Assembly (NCBI GenBank): GCA_963803085.1
Contig: CAWDLE010000012.1
Span: 41,419-105,418, forward strand
Direction of reading: 5' to 3'
Origin: JACVRW01 sp963803085
GTDB lineage: Bacteria > Actinomycetota > Thermoleophilia > Solirubrobacterales > Thermoleophilaceae
DNA length: 64,000 nucleotides
The notes below the pieces were generated by a model. It was not told the DNA's origin. It searched no databases and saw only the letters and a program-made list of their open reading frames with translations. Positions 53,565 through 62,105 of this stretch are shown piece after piece; position 1 is the stretch's first letter; each line of letters begins with the position of its first letter. The position numbers and the translations under genes are program-made.

Positions 53565-54508
53565 TGCAGGCGAATCCGTGGGTCGAGGTAGGCGTACATG
53601 ATGTCTACGACCGCGTTGAGCAGCACGATGAAGAACGCGGCGAACATCGTGGTGGCCAGCACCGGGGGAACGTCGAGCTGGGCGACCGCCTCGGCCGCGT
53701 ACTGGCCCACCCCCTGAAGGTCGAAGACCGTCTCGGTGAGGATCGCGCCACCGCCCACCACGGCGCCGAAGTCGAGGCCCCAGAGCGTGACGATCGGAAT
53801 CATCGAGTTGCGCAGAACGTGGCGGATCATGATCTGCCGCTCAGAGAGTCCCTTGGCCCGGGCTGTTCGCACGAAGTCCTCGTTGATCGTGTCGAGCACA
53901 TTCGATCTCAGCACTCGGGAGTAGAACCCGATGAACAGGATCGCCAAGGCCGTCCACGGCAGGATCAGGTGGTATGCCCAGTCCACGGGATCCTCGGTGA
54001 ACTCCACATACCCACCGTTCGGGAACCAGCCGAGCTTGTAGCCCAGGTAGTGGTTCATCAGCGCACCGATCCAGAACACCGGCATCGAGATGCCGATCAG
54101 GGCGATGATCGTGAGGAAGCGATCCGCGAACTTGCCGGCCTTGACCGCGCTGTACAGGCCGAAGCAGATCGCCACGAACATCCACAGGAGCGCCGCGCCG
54201 ATGGCCAGCGACAGCGTCCGCGGCAGCCCCTTCCAGATCTCCTGCATCACCGGCAGTTGCGTCGTGTACGAGATGAGATCGCCGTTGAAGACCTTCTTCA
54301 TGGTCGTGAGGTACTGGACGATGAGGTTGTCGTTGAAGCCCCACTCCTCGCGGATGGCCTCGATCTGAGCCTCGCGCGGCTGCTTGCCGGCCATCCGCTC
54401 CGCCGGATCGCCGTTCGGGATCACCTGGAAGATGAAGAACGTGAGCACCGACACGGCCCACAGCACGAACACCATCTGGAACACCCGGCGGACGATGAAG
54501 CGACCCAT
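53561..54508 (-). CDS. oppB: Oligopeptide ABC transporter permease (OppB-like)
   Basis: About 315 aa. Starts MGRFIVRRVFQMVFVLWAVS and has the BPD_transp domain with the EAA-type loop (ARAKGLSERQIMIRHVLRNS). Six helices. The start ATG 54508 lies 2 nt after the oppC stop. Confidence 0.94.
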   Translation of the reverse strand: MGRFIVRRVFQMVFVLWAVSVLTFFIFQVIPNGDPAERMAGKQPREAQIEAIREEWGFNDNLIVQYLTTMKKVFNGDLISYTTQLPVMQEIWKGLPRTLSLAIGAALLWMFVAICFGLYSAVKAGKFADRFLTIIALIGISMPVFWIGALMNHYLGYKLGWFPNGGYVEFTEDPVDWAYHLILPWTALAILFIGFYSRVLRSNVLDTINEDFVRTARAKGLSERQIMIRHVLRNSMIPIVTLWGLDFGAVVGGGAILTETVFDLQGVGQYAAEAVAQLDVPPVLATTMFAAFFIVLLNAVVDIMYAYLDPRIRLQ

Positions 54509-54510
54509 CG

Positions 54511-55561
54511 CTAGTGCTCCAGGCGGACCTTCGCCCGCGGGTCGAGCGCGTCCCGCACGCCGTCGCCGAAGACGTTCAGGGACAGCACGGTGAGCACCAG
54601 CATGATGCCCGGCACGATCGCGAGGTGCGGCGCGGTGGCGATGCGGTCCACGCCCTCGTCGATCATCGTGCCCCACGACGGGTTCGGCGGCTGGACGCCG
54701 GCGCCGAGGAATGAGAGCGCGGCCTCGAGCAGGATCGCGTTCGCGATCAGGAGCGTGAAGAAGACGAGGATCGTCGAGGCGAGGTTTGGCAAGACCTCGG
54801 TGAACATGATCCGGATCGGCCCAGCGCCCTGAGCTCGTGCTGCCTCGATGAACTCCTTCTCTCGCAAGCGAGAGCACCTGGCCACGGATTGGCCTGGCCA
54901 TGTACGGGACGTAGACCAGCCCGATGATGAGGATCGGTATCGCTAGCGAGTCGCCGGCTATCTCAATCGGCCCTATCTTCAGGCCTCCCAGCGCGAGCGA
55001 CACGCCCAGCGCCGTTCCGAGGATGATCACCGGGAACGACCACATGATGTCGAGCAGGGTGCGGATGACAGCGTCGGAGGCACCGCGGAAGTACCCCGAC
55101 ACCACGCCGAGGACGATCGACAGGAAGACGGTGATGAACGCTGCCGTCAGCCCAATGAAGAGCGAGTTGCGGCCCCCGTAGAGCAGCCGCACCATGATGT
55201 CGCGGCCGTTGCCGTCGGCGCCGAGGAAGAACTTGCCGTCCGCTTTCAGGTACTGCGGACCGATCGGTACGCCGTCGAGGCCGACGACGTTGATCTTCTT
55301 GCCGTCGACCGTGATCGTGTCGGTGAGGTGCCCGGAGCTGGGGCCCGTCTTCGCCACGTTGTCCGCCCAGAGCGGCGCCGCGGCGCATACGGCTACGAGC
55401 AGGATGAAGATGAATCCGAACAGCAGCGCTGTCTTGTTGCGCCGCAGTCTCCGGAGACCAAGCTTCCACGGCCCGAGGCCGTGAACGTGCTCCCGCTCAG
55501 CCTCTTCCTCCCAGGCTGCCGGTCCCTGAAGGGTCGTCTCGGTTGCAGGCTCCGTGGCCAA
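54511..55561 (-). CDS. oppC: Oligopeptide ABC transporter permease (OppC-like), frameshifted
   Basis: Starts at TTG 55561 (GAGGG upstream). The N-terminal part has LGPWKLGLRRLRRNKTALLFG and the first helix; the BPD_transp part includes AITVFLSIVLG-type helices and VPYMARPIRGQVLSL. At about 54868 one T too many changes LSLREKEFIEAARAQGA into a nonsense frame. The correct C-terminus (REKEFIEAARAQGAGPIRIMF to ALDPRAKVRLEH) continues in the next frame to the stop at 54511. Most likely an assembly indel. Confidence 0.82.
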
Positions 55562-55600
55562 TTCGTTCCCTCAGCTCCCTCGAGAAAACACACTACCCGA

Positions 55601-55628
55601 CAGGGAGGGCGCCGAAGCGCCCTCCCTG
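55601..55628 (-). terminator. Hairpin between substrate-binding protein and permease genes
   Basis: Stem of 11 bp (55601-55611 with 55618-55628) between the binding-protein stop and the oppC start. It probably attenuates downstream expression so that the binding protein is made in excess, a common arrangement in such operons. Confidence 0.7.
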
Positions 55629-55646
55629 TGGGAAGCGGTCAACGTC

Positions 55647-57338
55647 CTACTTGAGGCAGAAGGCCGAGTAGTCGTTGAAGTACACCGGGTGGAAGCGGTT
55701 GCAGTTCTCGAAGTCCATTCGCTCCGACATGAACGTCGCCAGCTTCCTGTGGCCGTAGGGGGCGATCCACGCCCGCTCGACCAGCTTCTTGTTCAGGTCC
55801 TTCCACTGATCCTCAGCCTTCGTGAGATCGGGCTCCTGGTTGAGCTCCGCGATCCCCTTCGTGATCTCCGGGTCATCAGTGTTCCCGAAGTTCTGGTTGT
55901 TCGTCGGCTGAATCGACTTGCCGTCCACGAGGAACATGAAGTTCTTCGGGTGCGGGAAGTCCTGGAACCAGTTGGCGAAGCCGGTCTGGGCCTTCGTCTT
56001 CTGGTTACCGATCGTCTGGAAGTAGACACCGCCGTCGAGGATCTTCGGCTTGGCGTTGAAGCCCATCTTGGTGAGCATGTCCGCGTAGGCCTCGGTCACC
56101 TTGTCGGTCGGGTCATCGTTGTTGCCGTAGACGGTCACGTCCATGCCGTCCACGCCGGCTTCCTTGATGAGAGCACGGGCCTTCTCGAGGTCCGGCGGCT
56201 CATTCGGGTTGCCCCACGGGCAGTCGTCCACGTCGAGCGCCTCGTCGTAGCCAGGCACGCCCGGCGGCAGGAACGAGCAGCCCGGCGCGACCTCGCCTGC
56301 GAACAGGCGCGCGAGACCGGGCTTGTCGATGCCCCAGTTCACTGCCTCGCGGACCTTCGGGTCGTCGAACGGCGGGACCCGCGAGTTCATGAACATGTAG
56401 TACGTCGAGGCCGTCGTGATCTCCCTGTAACGGTCCGAGTACTTCGCCTTCACCTCCGGCTTGATGTCGGCCGGCGGCGGGTCCTGCATGTAGTCCAGGT
56501 TGCCGCTGATCACGTCCTGAGCCTGGCGCTGGGCCGACTTGATGATCTTGGTCGTGATCTTGTCGATGTTGCCCGGAGGCACACCCGGAATCGGGTTCTT
56601 GTCGTATTCCGTGCTGCGCTCCAGCACGAACTGACGGTTCGGCACCGACTCGGTGACCATGTACGGACCGACGCCCGGGGGCGGATCCTCCGTCATGTTC
56701 TTGAACGGCGTGTCTCCCGGCACCAGTCCGGCGAACCACATGGCAAGCACGTGCGTGAACGAGCCGTCCGGCGCGGTCAGCTTGAACGTGATGTCGCCGG
56801 TCTTGTCGTCCGTCGTGATTCCGGAGATGTCGCCGTCGGCCTTGCCAGCGTCGAGGTACTCCTGCGCGCCCTCGATGACGAGGTAGAACGCGCTACCACC
56901 CGACTCCAGGTTGAGGACGCGCTTGATCGCGTGCTCGACGTCGGAGGCCTTGACGGGCGTACCGTCCGAATACTTGTAGCCACTACGCAGCTTCAGCTTG
57001 TAGGTCATGCCGTCTGCCGAGATCTCCGGCAGGTCCTCGGCCAGGCCCGGAATCAGCTTCGCTCCAGCCTGCCCCTCCTCGCGCGCGTAGGTGATCAGCG
57101 GCGTATAGACGAGCCACAGCGGCTCGATGCCGTTGACGGTGTACGTGAGCGCCGGGTCCATGTAGTCCGGCTGCGAAGTCTGCGAGATCGTGATCGATCC
57201 GCCCTTCTTCGCCCCTCCGGACGAACTACTGCTGCTGTCACTGCTTCCGTTGTCGTCGTCGCCACCACATGCGGCAATGACGAACAAGGACAGGCAGGCG
57301 ACGAGCAGTACCAGCGCACGTCTACCGAGCTTCCCCAT
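55647..57338 (-). CDS. ABC-type peptide substrate-binding lipoprotein (family 5)
   Basis: 563 aa. Lipobox LSLFVIAACG then a Ser/Gly/Asp linker. SBP_bac_5 features: EPLWLVYTPLITYARE, DLPEISADGMTYKLKLRSGYKYSDGTPVKASDVEHAI, DKTGDITFKLTAPDGSF and PPPGVGPYMVTESVP. It captures peptides or related solutes for the OppBCDF complex downstream. Confidence 0.95.
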   Translation of the reverse strand: MGKLGRRALVLLVACLSLFVIAACGGDDDNGSSDSSSSSSGGAKKGGSITISQTSQPDYMDPALTYTVNGIEPLWLVYTPLITYAREEGQAGAKLIPGLAEDLPEISADGMTYKLKLRSGYKYSDGTPVKASDVEHAIKRVLNLESGGSAFYLVIEGAQEYLDAGKADGDISGITTDDKTGDITFKLTAPDGSFTHVLAMWFAGLVPGDTPFKNMTEDPPPGVGPYMVTESVPNRQFVLERSTEYDKNPIPGVPPGNIDKITTKIIKSAQRQAQDVISGNLDYMQDPPPADIKPEVKAKYSDRYREITTASTYYMFMNSRVPPFDDPKVREAVNWGIDKPGLARLFAGEVAPGCSFLPPGVPGYDEALDVDDCPWGNPNEPPDLEKARALIKEAGVDGMDVTVYGNNDDPTDKVTEAYADMLTKMGFNAKPKILDGGVYFQTIGNQKTKAQTGFANWFQDFPHPKNFMFLVDGKSIQPTNNQNFGNTDDPEITKGIAELNQEPDLTKAEDQWKDLNKKLVERAWIAPYGHRKLATFMSERMDFENCNRFHPVYFNDYSAFCLK

Positions 57339-57432
57339 TCAATCCCTCCAGCGGTCGTTTCGGCAGGCAGATGTGCCCACCGCGCGGCAAGATACTTGCT
57401 GGTTCGAGGGTTTCGGCGCGGATCCCCGGAAC

Positions 57433-57453
57433 CAAAATGTGCGCTTAACGCAC
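57433..57453 (-). terminator. Terminator of the sigma-factor operon
   Basis: GTGCG-TTAAG-CGCAC followed by ATTTT on the minus strand, just after the sigma stop. A short stem but with a real U-tract. Confidence 0.65.
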
Positions 57454-57455
57454 GT

Positions 57456-58244
57456 TCACGCGGCGCCGGGCGGCATTCGCAGTAGCTCTTCGCGCATGAT
57501 CGACAGCGACTTGCGGATCAGTCGCGACACGTGCATCTGCGAGAGCCCGACGCGCTGCGCGATCTGCGTCTGGGGCAAGCCGTCCTCGAAGCGCATGCGC
57601 AGGATCTCGCGCTCGCGCGGCGGCAACCGGTCGAGCGCGGGCTCGAGCGCGGCGCGGTGCTCCGAGCGCTCGAACTCCTCGTCCTCGCCGCCGATCGTCT
57701 CGAGGGGGTCGAGCTCCTCGTCGCCGCCCGGGCCGGCGGAGAGTGAGACGGTCGAGTAGGCGGAGCCCACCTCCATCGCCTCCAGCACCTCCTCCGGCGT
57801 CGTCTTAAGGTCCTCGGCGATCTCGGCGATGCTCGGCGAGCGGCCGAGGCGGCCGGTCAGGCGCTCGATGGCGCCCGACATCGACGCGTTCAGCTCCTGA
57901 AGCGCGCGCGGCACGCGGATGGCCCAGCCCTTGTCGCGGAAGTGGCGCTTGATCTCGCCGACCACGTTCGGAGTGGCGTAGGTGGCGAGCGACACCTCGC
58001 GCTCGAGCTCGAAGCGGTCGATCGCCTTGATCAGCCCGATCGCCCCGACCTGCTCGATGTCCTCGAGCGCCTCGCCGCGCCCGGCGTAGCGGCGCGCAAG
58101 CGAGCGCACGAGCGGCAGGTGGCGCTCGATCAGCTCCTCGCGAGCCGTGGTGTCACCGGCCTCGTGATAGCGGCGCAGCAGCGCGCGGTCTTCCTCGCGC
58201 GCCTTCTCCGACGACACCGCCGAACGGCGCTGGGGGGTCGTCAC
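57456..58244 (-). CDS. RNA polymerase sigma factor, SigB/SigF/SigG family
   Basis: 262 aa. Region 2 (LVRSLARRYAGRGEALEDIEQVGAIGLIKAIDRF), region 3 (RVPRALQELNASMSGAIERLTGRLGR) and region 4 with the HTH (LPPREREILRMRFEDGLPQTQIAQRVGLSQMHVSRLI). Alternative sigma factor of the general-stress or sporulation type. GTG overlaps the anti-sigma stop (GTGA), so stoichiometric control is likely. Confidence 0.95.
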   Translation of the reverse strand: MTTPQRRSAVSSEKAREEDRALLRRYHEAGDTTAREELIERHLPLVRSLARRYAGRGEALEDIEQVGAIGLIKAIDRFELEREVSLATYATPNVVGEIKRHFRDKGWAIRVPRALQELNASMSGAIERLTGRLGRSPSIAEIAEDLKTTPEEVLEAMEVGSAYSTVSLSAGPGGDEELDPLETIGGEDEEFERSEHRAALEPALDRLPPREREILRMRFEDGLPQTQIAQRVGLSQMHVSRLIRKSLSIMREELLRMPPGAA

Positions 58245-58636
58245 GGAAGGCCCTTGAGCTTCTCGAGGCGGACCACGATGGCGCCGTCGCCAAGGTCCTC
58301 CACCCCGAACGAGTCCACAACCGTTCCGAGAATTCTGCGTAGCGTGAGCTGTCCGGGCGGCGCGTCCCCGTCGCGCAGGGCCTCCGCGACGGCCGCCTCC
58401 GAGAGCGGCCCGACGCGCGTCCGGATGCTCCTCCCCCCCACCTCGAACGACAGCTGCACGCTGCCAACTTGGCCCGCCTCGGCCAGGAGGCGCTCCACAG
58501 CGAGCTGGAGGTCGTCGATCTCCTCGAACGCGAAGTCCACCCGCTCGGCGATGCCGCCGATAATCAGCCGCACGACGGCCTGAAAATCGCCAGACAGCGG
58601 CGCCTCGAGGTCAATGCGTTCAAGCAGCTCGTTCAC
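58241..58636 (-). CDS. RsbW-like anti-sigma factor with degenerate ATP-binding motifs
   Basis: 131 aa from GTG 58636 (overlaps the mnmA stop). The fold resembles the RsbW/SpoIIAB GHKL kinases (FEEIDDLQLAVERLLAEAG in place of the N-box helix), but the N-box Asn and the DxGxG G1 box are not present. It may therefore bind the sigma factor without phosphorylating an antagonist. Position directly before the sigma gene is the main support. Confidence 0.65.
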   Translation of the reverse strand: MNELLERIDLEAPLSGDFQAVVRLIIGGIAERVDFAFEEIDDLQLAVERLLAEAGQVGSVQLSFEVGGRSIRTRVGPLSEAAVAEALRDGDAPPGQLTLRRILGTVVDSFGVEDLGDGAIVVRLEKLKGLP

Positions 58637-60066
58637 TTGGGCTCTCCGATGGTTCCCTCTCCCACGACACGATCCTGACGCATCAGGCACGCGAGCTGCC
58701 CCGGGGCCACGGCCTCGGCGTCGCTGTCCAGCTCCAGCAGCACCTGCCCATCGCGCTCCGAGGCCCGGCAGGGGATCGGATTGGCGTGGTAGCGCAGGCG
58801 CACCTGTTCTACCTCGGACACAGGGCGGTGAAGGGTGGCGTTCTCGAGAATCACCGCCCGGGTCGCCAGTTCATGCTTGGGGCCTACCACGACCCGGTTC
58901 GTGGTCGCGTCCTTCTCGAGCACGTAGACCGGCTCGGGGCTTGCGATGCCGAGGCCGCGGCGCTGGCCGACGGTGTAGTTGTGGTGGCCCTCGTGGCGCC
59001 CGAGCACGCGGCCCTGCCGGTCAACGATCTCGCCGGGAGCGCGCAGGCGCGGCCCGCCGTGGCGCTGAAGGAACGCACGACCGCCGAGGCCGGCGACGAA
59101 GCAGAGGTCCTGGCTCTCGCGCTTGTCGGCCACCGGGAGGCCCGCGTCGCGGGCGAGCTGGCGGACCGCGTCCTTGGTGAGCCCGCCGAGCGGGAAACTG
59201 AGCCGGTCGAGCAGCGCAGGGTCTAGCTTGGCGAGCATGTAGCTCTGGTCCTTCGCGGGATCGGTGGCGGCGCGCACGAGCGGGCCGTGTTCGTCGCGAG
59301 CGATGCGCGCATAGTGACCGGTGGCGAGCCGGGCGGCCCCGAGAGCGTCGGCGAGCTCGAGCATGGCGTCGAAGCGAACCTCGCCGTTGCAGCGCACGCA
59401 CGGGTTGGGGGTGCGGCCGGCCGCATAGCCGTCGAGGAAGTGGTCCACCACCTCGGCGCGGAAGCGCTCGCGCAGGTCGAGCGTGAGGTGCGGGATGCCC
59501 ATCCGCTGCGCGAGCTCGCGAGCGCCGAGCACCGCCTGCGGGGAGCAGCAGCTCTTGTCGCCGTCGGTGGCGGGATCGGCCCAGAGCTCGAGCGTCACGG
59601 CGATCACGTCGTCGCCTGCGTCGAGCGCAAGCTGGGCGGCAGCGGCGCTGTCGACGCCGCCGCTCATGGCGACGAGGGTGCGCCGGTCGTTCGGCTCCAG
59701 CCTCGCAACCCCCGCCCGCGCGGCCTGGCCCAGCGCTCGGTGGAGAGCGTCGGCGGTGAGTTCCGCGGCGTGGCGCTTTGAGGGCGTCAATCCGCCCAGT
59801 GCGTTCGCGATGTCTTCGGTGCTCAAACTGCATGCATTAAGGAACGGCCTGTCCTCGATGAGCTCCACCGTGGCGCTTGCGGCTGCCGTTAGCGCGCCGC
59901 AGCCCTCGGCGTCGAAGCCGGCCTCCACGATCGTTTCGCCCTCGATGCGCACCGCGATGCGCACAAGGTCACCGCAGGCGGCACCGCCGGCGGCGCCGGT
60001 GTGGGGCCAGCCGGCGAGGGCGCCCTTCCCCGAAGGCGCGTTGAGATGATCGGCGAACGACCTCAC
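58633..60066 (-). CDS. mnmA: IscU-MnmA fusion: Fe-S scaffold-like domain joined to tRNA 2-thiouridylase
   Basis: 477 aa. Residues 1-115 are an IscU/NifU-N-like domain (ALAGWPHTGAAGGAACGDLV; GFDAEGCGAL) with Cys31 and Cys56 in the first two scaffold positions. The third scaffold cysteine is Ala100 (SKRHAAEL). Residues 125-470 are MnmA, which makes 2-thiouridine-34 in tRNA: PP-loop SGGVDS 135-140, catalytic Cys226 in NPCVRCN, and Cys322 in SQDLCF. Fused sulfur delivery is plausible. It is followed by an anti-sigma and a sigma gene with GTGA overlaps. Confidence 0.92.
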   Translation of the reverse strand: MRSFADHLNAPSGKGALAGWPHTGAAGGAACGDLVRIAVRIEGETIVEAGFDAEGCGALTAAASATVELIEDRPFLNACSLSTEDIANALGGLTPSKRHAAELTADALHRALGQAARAGVARLEPNDRRTLVAMSGGVDSAAAAQLALDAGDDVIAVTLELWADPATDGDKSCCSPQAVLGARELAQRMGIPHLTLDLRERFRAEVVDHFLDGYAAGRTPNPCVRCNGEVRFDAMLELADALGAARLATGHYARIARDEHGPLVRAATDPAKDQSYMLAKLDPALLDRLSFPLGGLTKDAVRQLARDAGLPVADKRESQDLCFVAGLGGRAFLQRHGGPRLRAPGEIVDRQGRVLGRHEGHHNYTVGQRRGLGIASPEPVYVLEKDATTNRVVVGPKHELATRAVILENATLHRPVSEVEQVRLRYHANPIPCRASERDGQVLLELDSDAEAVAPGQLACLMRQDRVVGEGTIGEPK

Positions 60067-60118
60067 TGAACGCGAAAGCTATCGGGCACCGCGATCCGCT
60101 TCGCCCACTCTCTCCACC

Positions 60119-60141
60119 TTTTGCATACATGTGATGCAAAA
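60119..60141. promoter_or_regulatory. Inverted repeat TTTTGCAT-N7-ATGCAAAA
   Basis: Perfect 8-bp arms around 7 bases, about 55 nt upstream of the mnmA start, in an otherwise GC-rich gap. A candidate operator for the mnmA-anti-sigma-sigma operon, or a hairpin. Confidence 0.45.
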
Positions 60142-60344
60142 CCTGGAAAAAGTGGCCCCAGCCTGCCGTTGTCGGATCCGGTAGTTGGGCCTGCTGTCGT
60201 AGCAAGTCCGGGTGTCCTCCGGGGCGGACCACGGTCCTACCTCGAGTCGGACTCCCTTACCGGTGGTATTCGGCTCAACATGTGCGGCCGACTGGCGAAC
60301 AGGCTCGGGCCTGAATCGAGGCTAGCACCGGGTTCGGGCGGCCG
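60142..60344. other. Gap between aspS and mnmA
   Basis: About 200 nt without a coding frame or recognised RNA. It probably contains the promoter of the mnmA operon. Confidence 0.4.
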
Positions 60345-62105
60345 CTAGGGCTGGCTCGGCGGCTTCGGCGGAGCGACCACCTTCACGCCCAGCTCGTCGA
60401 GCTGGCGCTGGTCCACCGGCGCCGGCGCGCCCGTGAGCGGGTCCACGCCGCTGGCCGCCTTCGGGAAGGCGATCACGTCTCGGATCGAGGCCGCGCCGGC
60501 GAGCAGCGCGACGATCCGGTCGATCCCGAACGCCACGCCGCCGTGAGGCGGGGCGCCGTAGGTGAGCGCCTCGAGCAGGAAGCCAAAGCGCGCCTGTGCC
60601 TCCTCCGGTCCGATGCCGAGCAGCTCGAACACCCTCTGCTGCATCGCCGGGTCGCTGTTACGGATCGAGCCGCCGCCGATCTCCCAACCGTCGAAGACCA
60701 CGTCGTACGCGCGGGCGCGCCATGTGCCGGGATCGCCGCTGAGGTCGCCAGCCGGGCTCGTGAACGGGTGGTGCACCGCTTCCCAGCGACCCTCTTCCTC
60801 GTTCCACTCGAAGGCCGGGAAGTCGACGACCCAGAACACGTCATGCCCCTCGGGCTCTCCCTCAGCCACCTCCGGACGCAGGCCGCCGAGCACTCGCGCC
60901 GCGACATCGGGGGTGTCCGCAACGATGAGAATCGCGTCACCTTCGTGCGCATCCAGTGCGTCGTTCGCTCGCGCAACCTCTTCTTCGGTGAGGCGTTTGG
61001 CGATCGGCGACCGCCACGACCCGCCGTCCTCGACAACCGCCCATGCGAGCCCCTTCGCTCCAAGGGCTTGTGCCTTCTCGGTGAGGGAGTCGAATCGGCT
61101 GCGTGGGAACTCTCCGCCTGCCTTCAGTGCTCGTACGACGGGCGCCTCGCGGAAGATGTTCAGCTCGGAGGCACGGAAGATTTCGGTGATGTCCACGATC
61201 TCCACGCCGAGCCGGCGGTCCGGACGGTCCGAGCCGTAGCGCAGCAGGGCCTCGTCGTAGGTGATCCGCTCGAGCGGCAGCGACAGCTCCACTCCGCCGA
61301 GCGCGAGCACGCGCTGGAGCAGGCGGTCGACGACGTCGAACACGTCCTCCTCCTCCACGAACGAGAGCTCCATGTCGAGCTGCGTGAACTCGGGCTGGCG
61401 GTCCGCGCGGAAGTCCTCGTCGCGGAAGCAGCGCGCGATCTGGAAGTAGCGCTCGTAGCCGGCGACCATCAGCAGCTGCTTGAAGAGCTGCGGCGACTGC
61501 GGCAGCGCGTACCACGAGCCGCGCACCAGCCGGCTGGGCAGCAGGAAGTCGCGGGCGCCCTCGGGGGTGGAGCGCGTCATGATCGGCGTCTCGATCTCGA
61601 GGTAGCCCTCGTCCGAGAGCTGGTTGCGGATCTCGCGGATCACCTCGTGGCGCAGGATCATCTGGTCGCGCATCCGCTCCTTGCGAAGGTCGAGGTAGCG
61701 GTAGCGCAGGCGCAGCTCCTCCCCGACCGGATCGTCCTCGTCGATCTGGAACGGCGGCGTCTCGGCGTCGGCCAGCTGTTCGAGCTCGGTGGCCACGAGC
61801 TCCACCTCTCCGGTGGGCAGGTCGGGGTTCACGGCACCCTCGTCGCGGCGAACCAGCTCGCCGCTCACCGTGATCACGTCCTCGCCGCGCAGGTTGCCCG
61901 CCGCGGCGTGAGCCTCCGGCGCCTCCTCGGGACGGAACACGAGCTGGAGCAGGCCCGTGCGGTCGCGCACGTCGATGAAGATCAGGCCGCCGTGGTCGCG
62001 CCTGCGGTGCACCCAGCCCGCCACCCGCACCTGGTTGCCGACGTCGTCCGCTCGCAGCTCACCGGCCCAGTGCGTCCGGTAGCGGTTGGGGCGCGGCGCC
62101 CTCAC
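60345..62105 (-). CDS. aspS: Aspartyl-tRNA synthetase
   Basis: 586 aa. OB-fold anticodon domain (VRVAGWVHRRRDHGGLIFIDVRDRTG), class II motif 2 (FQIARCFRDEDFRADRQPEFTQLDMEL), a GAD insertion domain, and motif 3 (GGVAFGIDRIVALLAG). GTG start overlaps hisS stop (GTGA). Ends with a Lys/Pro-rich tail. Confidence 0.96.
   Translation of the reverse strand: MRAPRPNRYRTHWAGELRADDVGNQVRVAGWVHRRRDHGGLIFIDVRDRTGLLQLVFRPEEAPEAHAAAGNLRGEDVITVSGELVRRDEGAVNPDLPTGEVELVATELEQLADAETPPFQIDEDDPVGEELRLRYRYLDLRKERMRDQMILRHEVIREIRNQLSDEGYLEIETPIMTRSTPEGARDFLLPSRLVRGSWYALPQSPQLFKQLLMVAGYERYFQIARCFRDEDFRADRQPEFTQLDMELSFVEEEDVFDVVDRLLQRVLALGGVELSLPLERITYDEALLRYGSDRPDRRLGVEIVDITEIFRASELNIFREAPVVRALKAGGEFPRSRFDSLTEKAQALGAKGLAWAVVEDGGSWRSPIAKRLTEEEVARANDALDAHEGDAILIVADTPDVAARVLGGLRPEVAEGEPEGHDVFWVVDFPAFEWNEEEGRWEAVHHPFTSPAGDLSGDPGTWRARAYDVVFDGWEIGGGSIRNSDPAMQQRVFELLGIGPEEAQARFGFLLEALTYGAPPHGGVAFGIDRIVALLAGAASIRDVIAFPKAASGVDPLTGAPAPVDQRQLDELGVKVVAPPKPPSQP

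Noticed and set aside
53561..55561. A 666-codon frame that appears to fuse two permeases
   Set aside because: Arises from the one-base frameshift in oppC; OppC and OppB have separate starts and stops.
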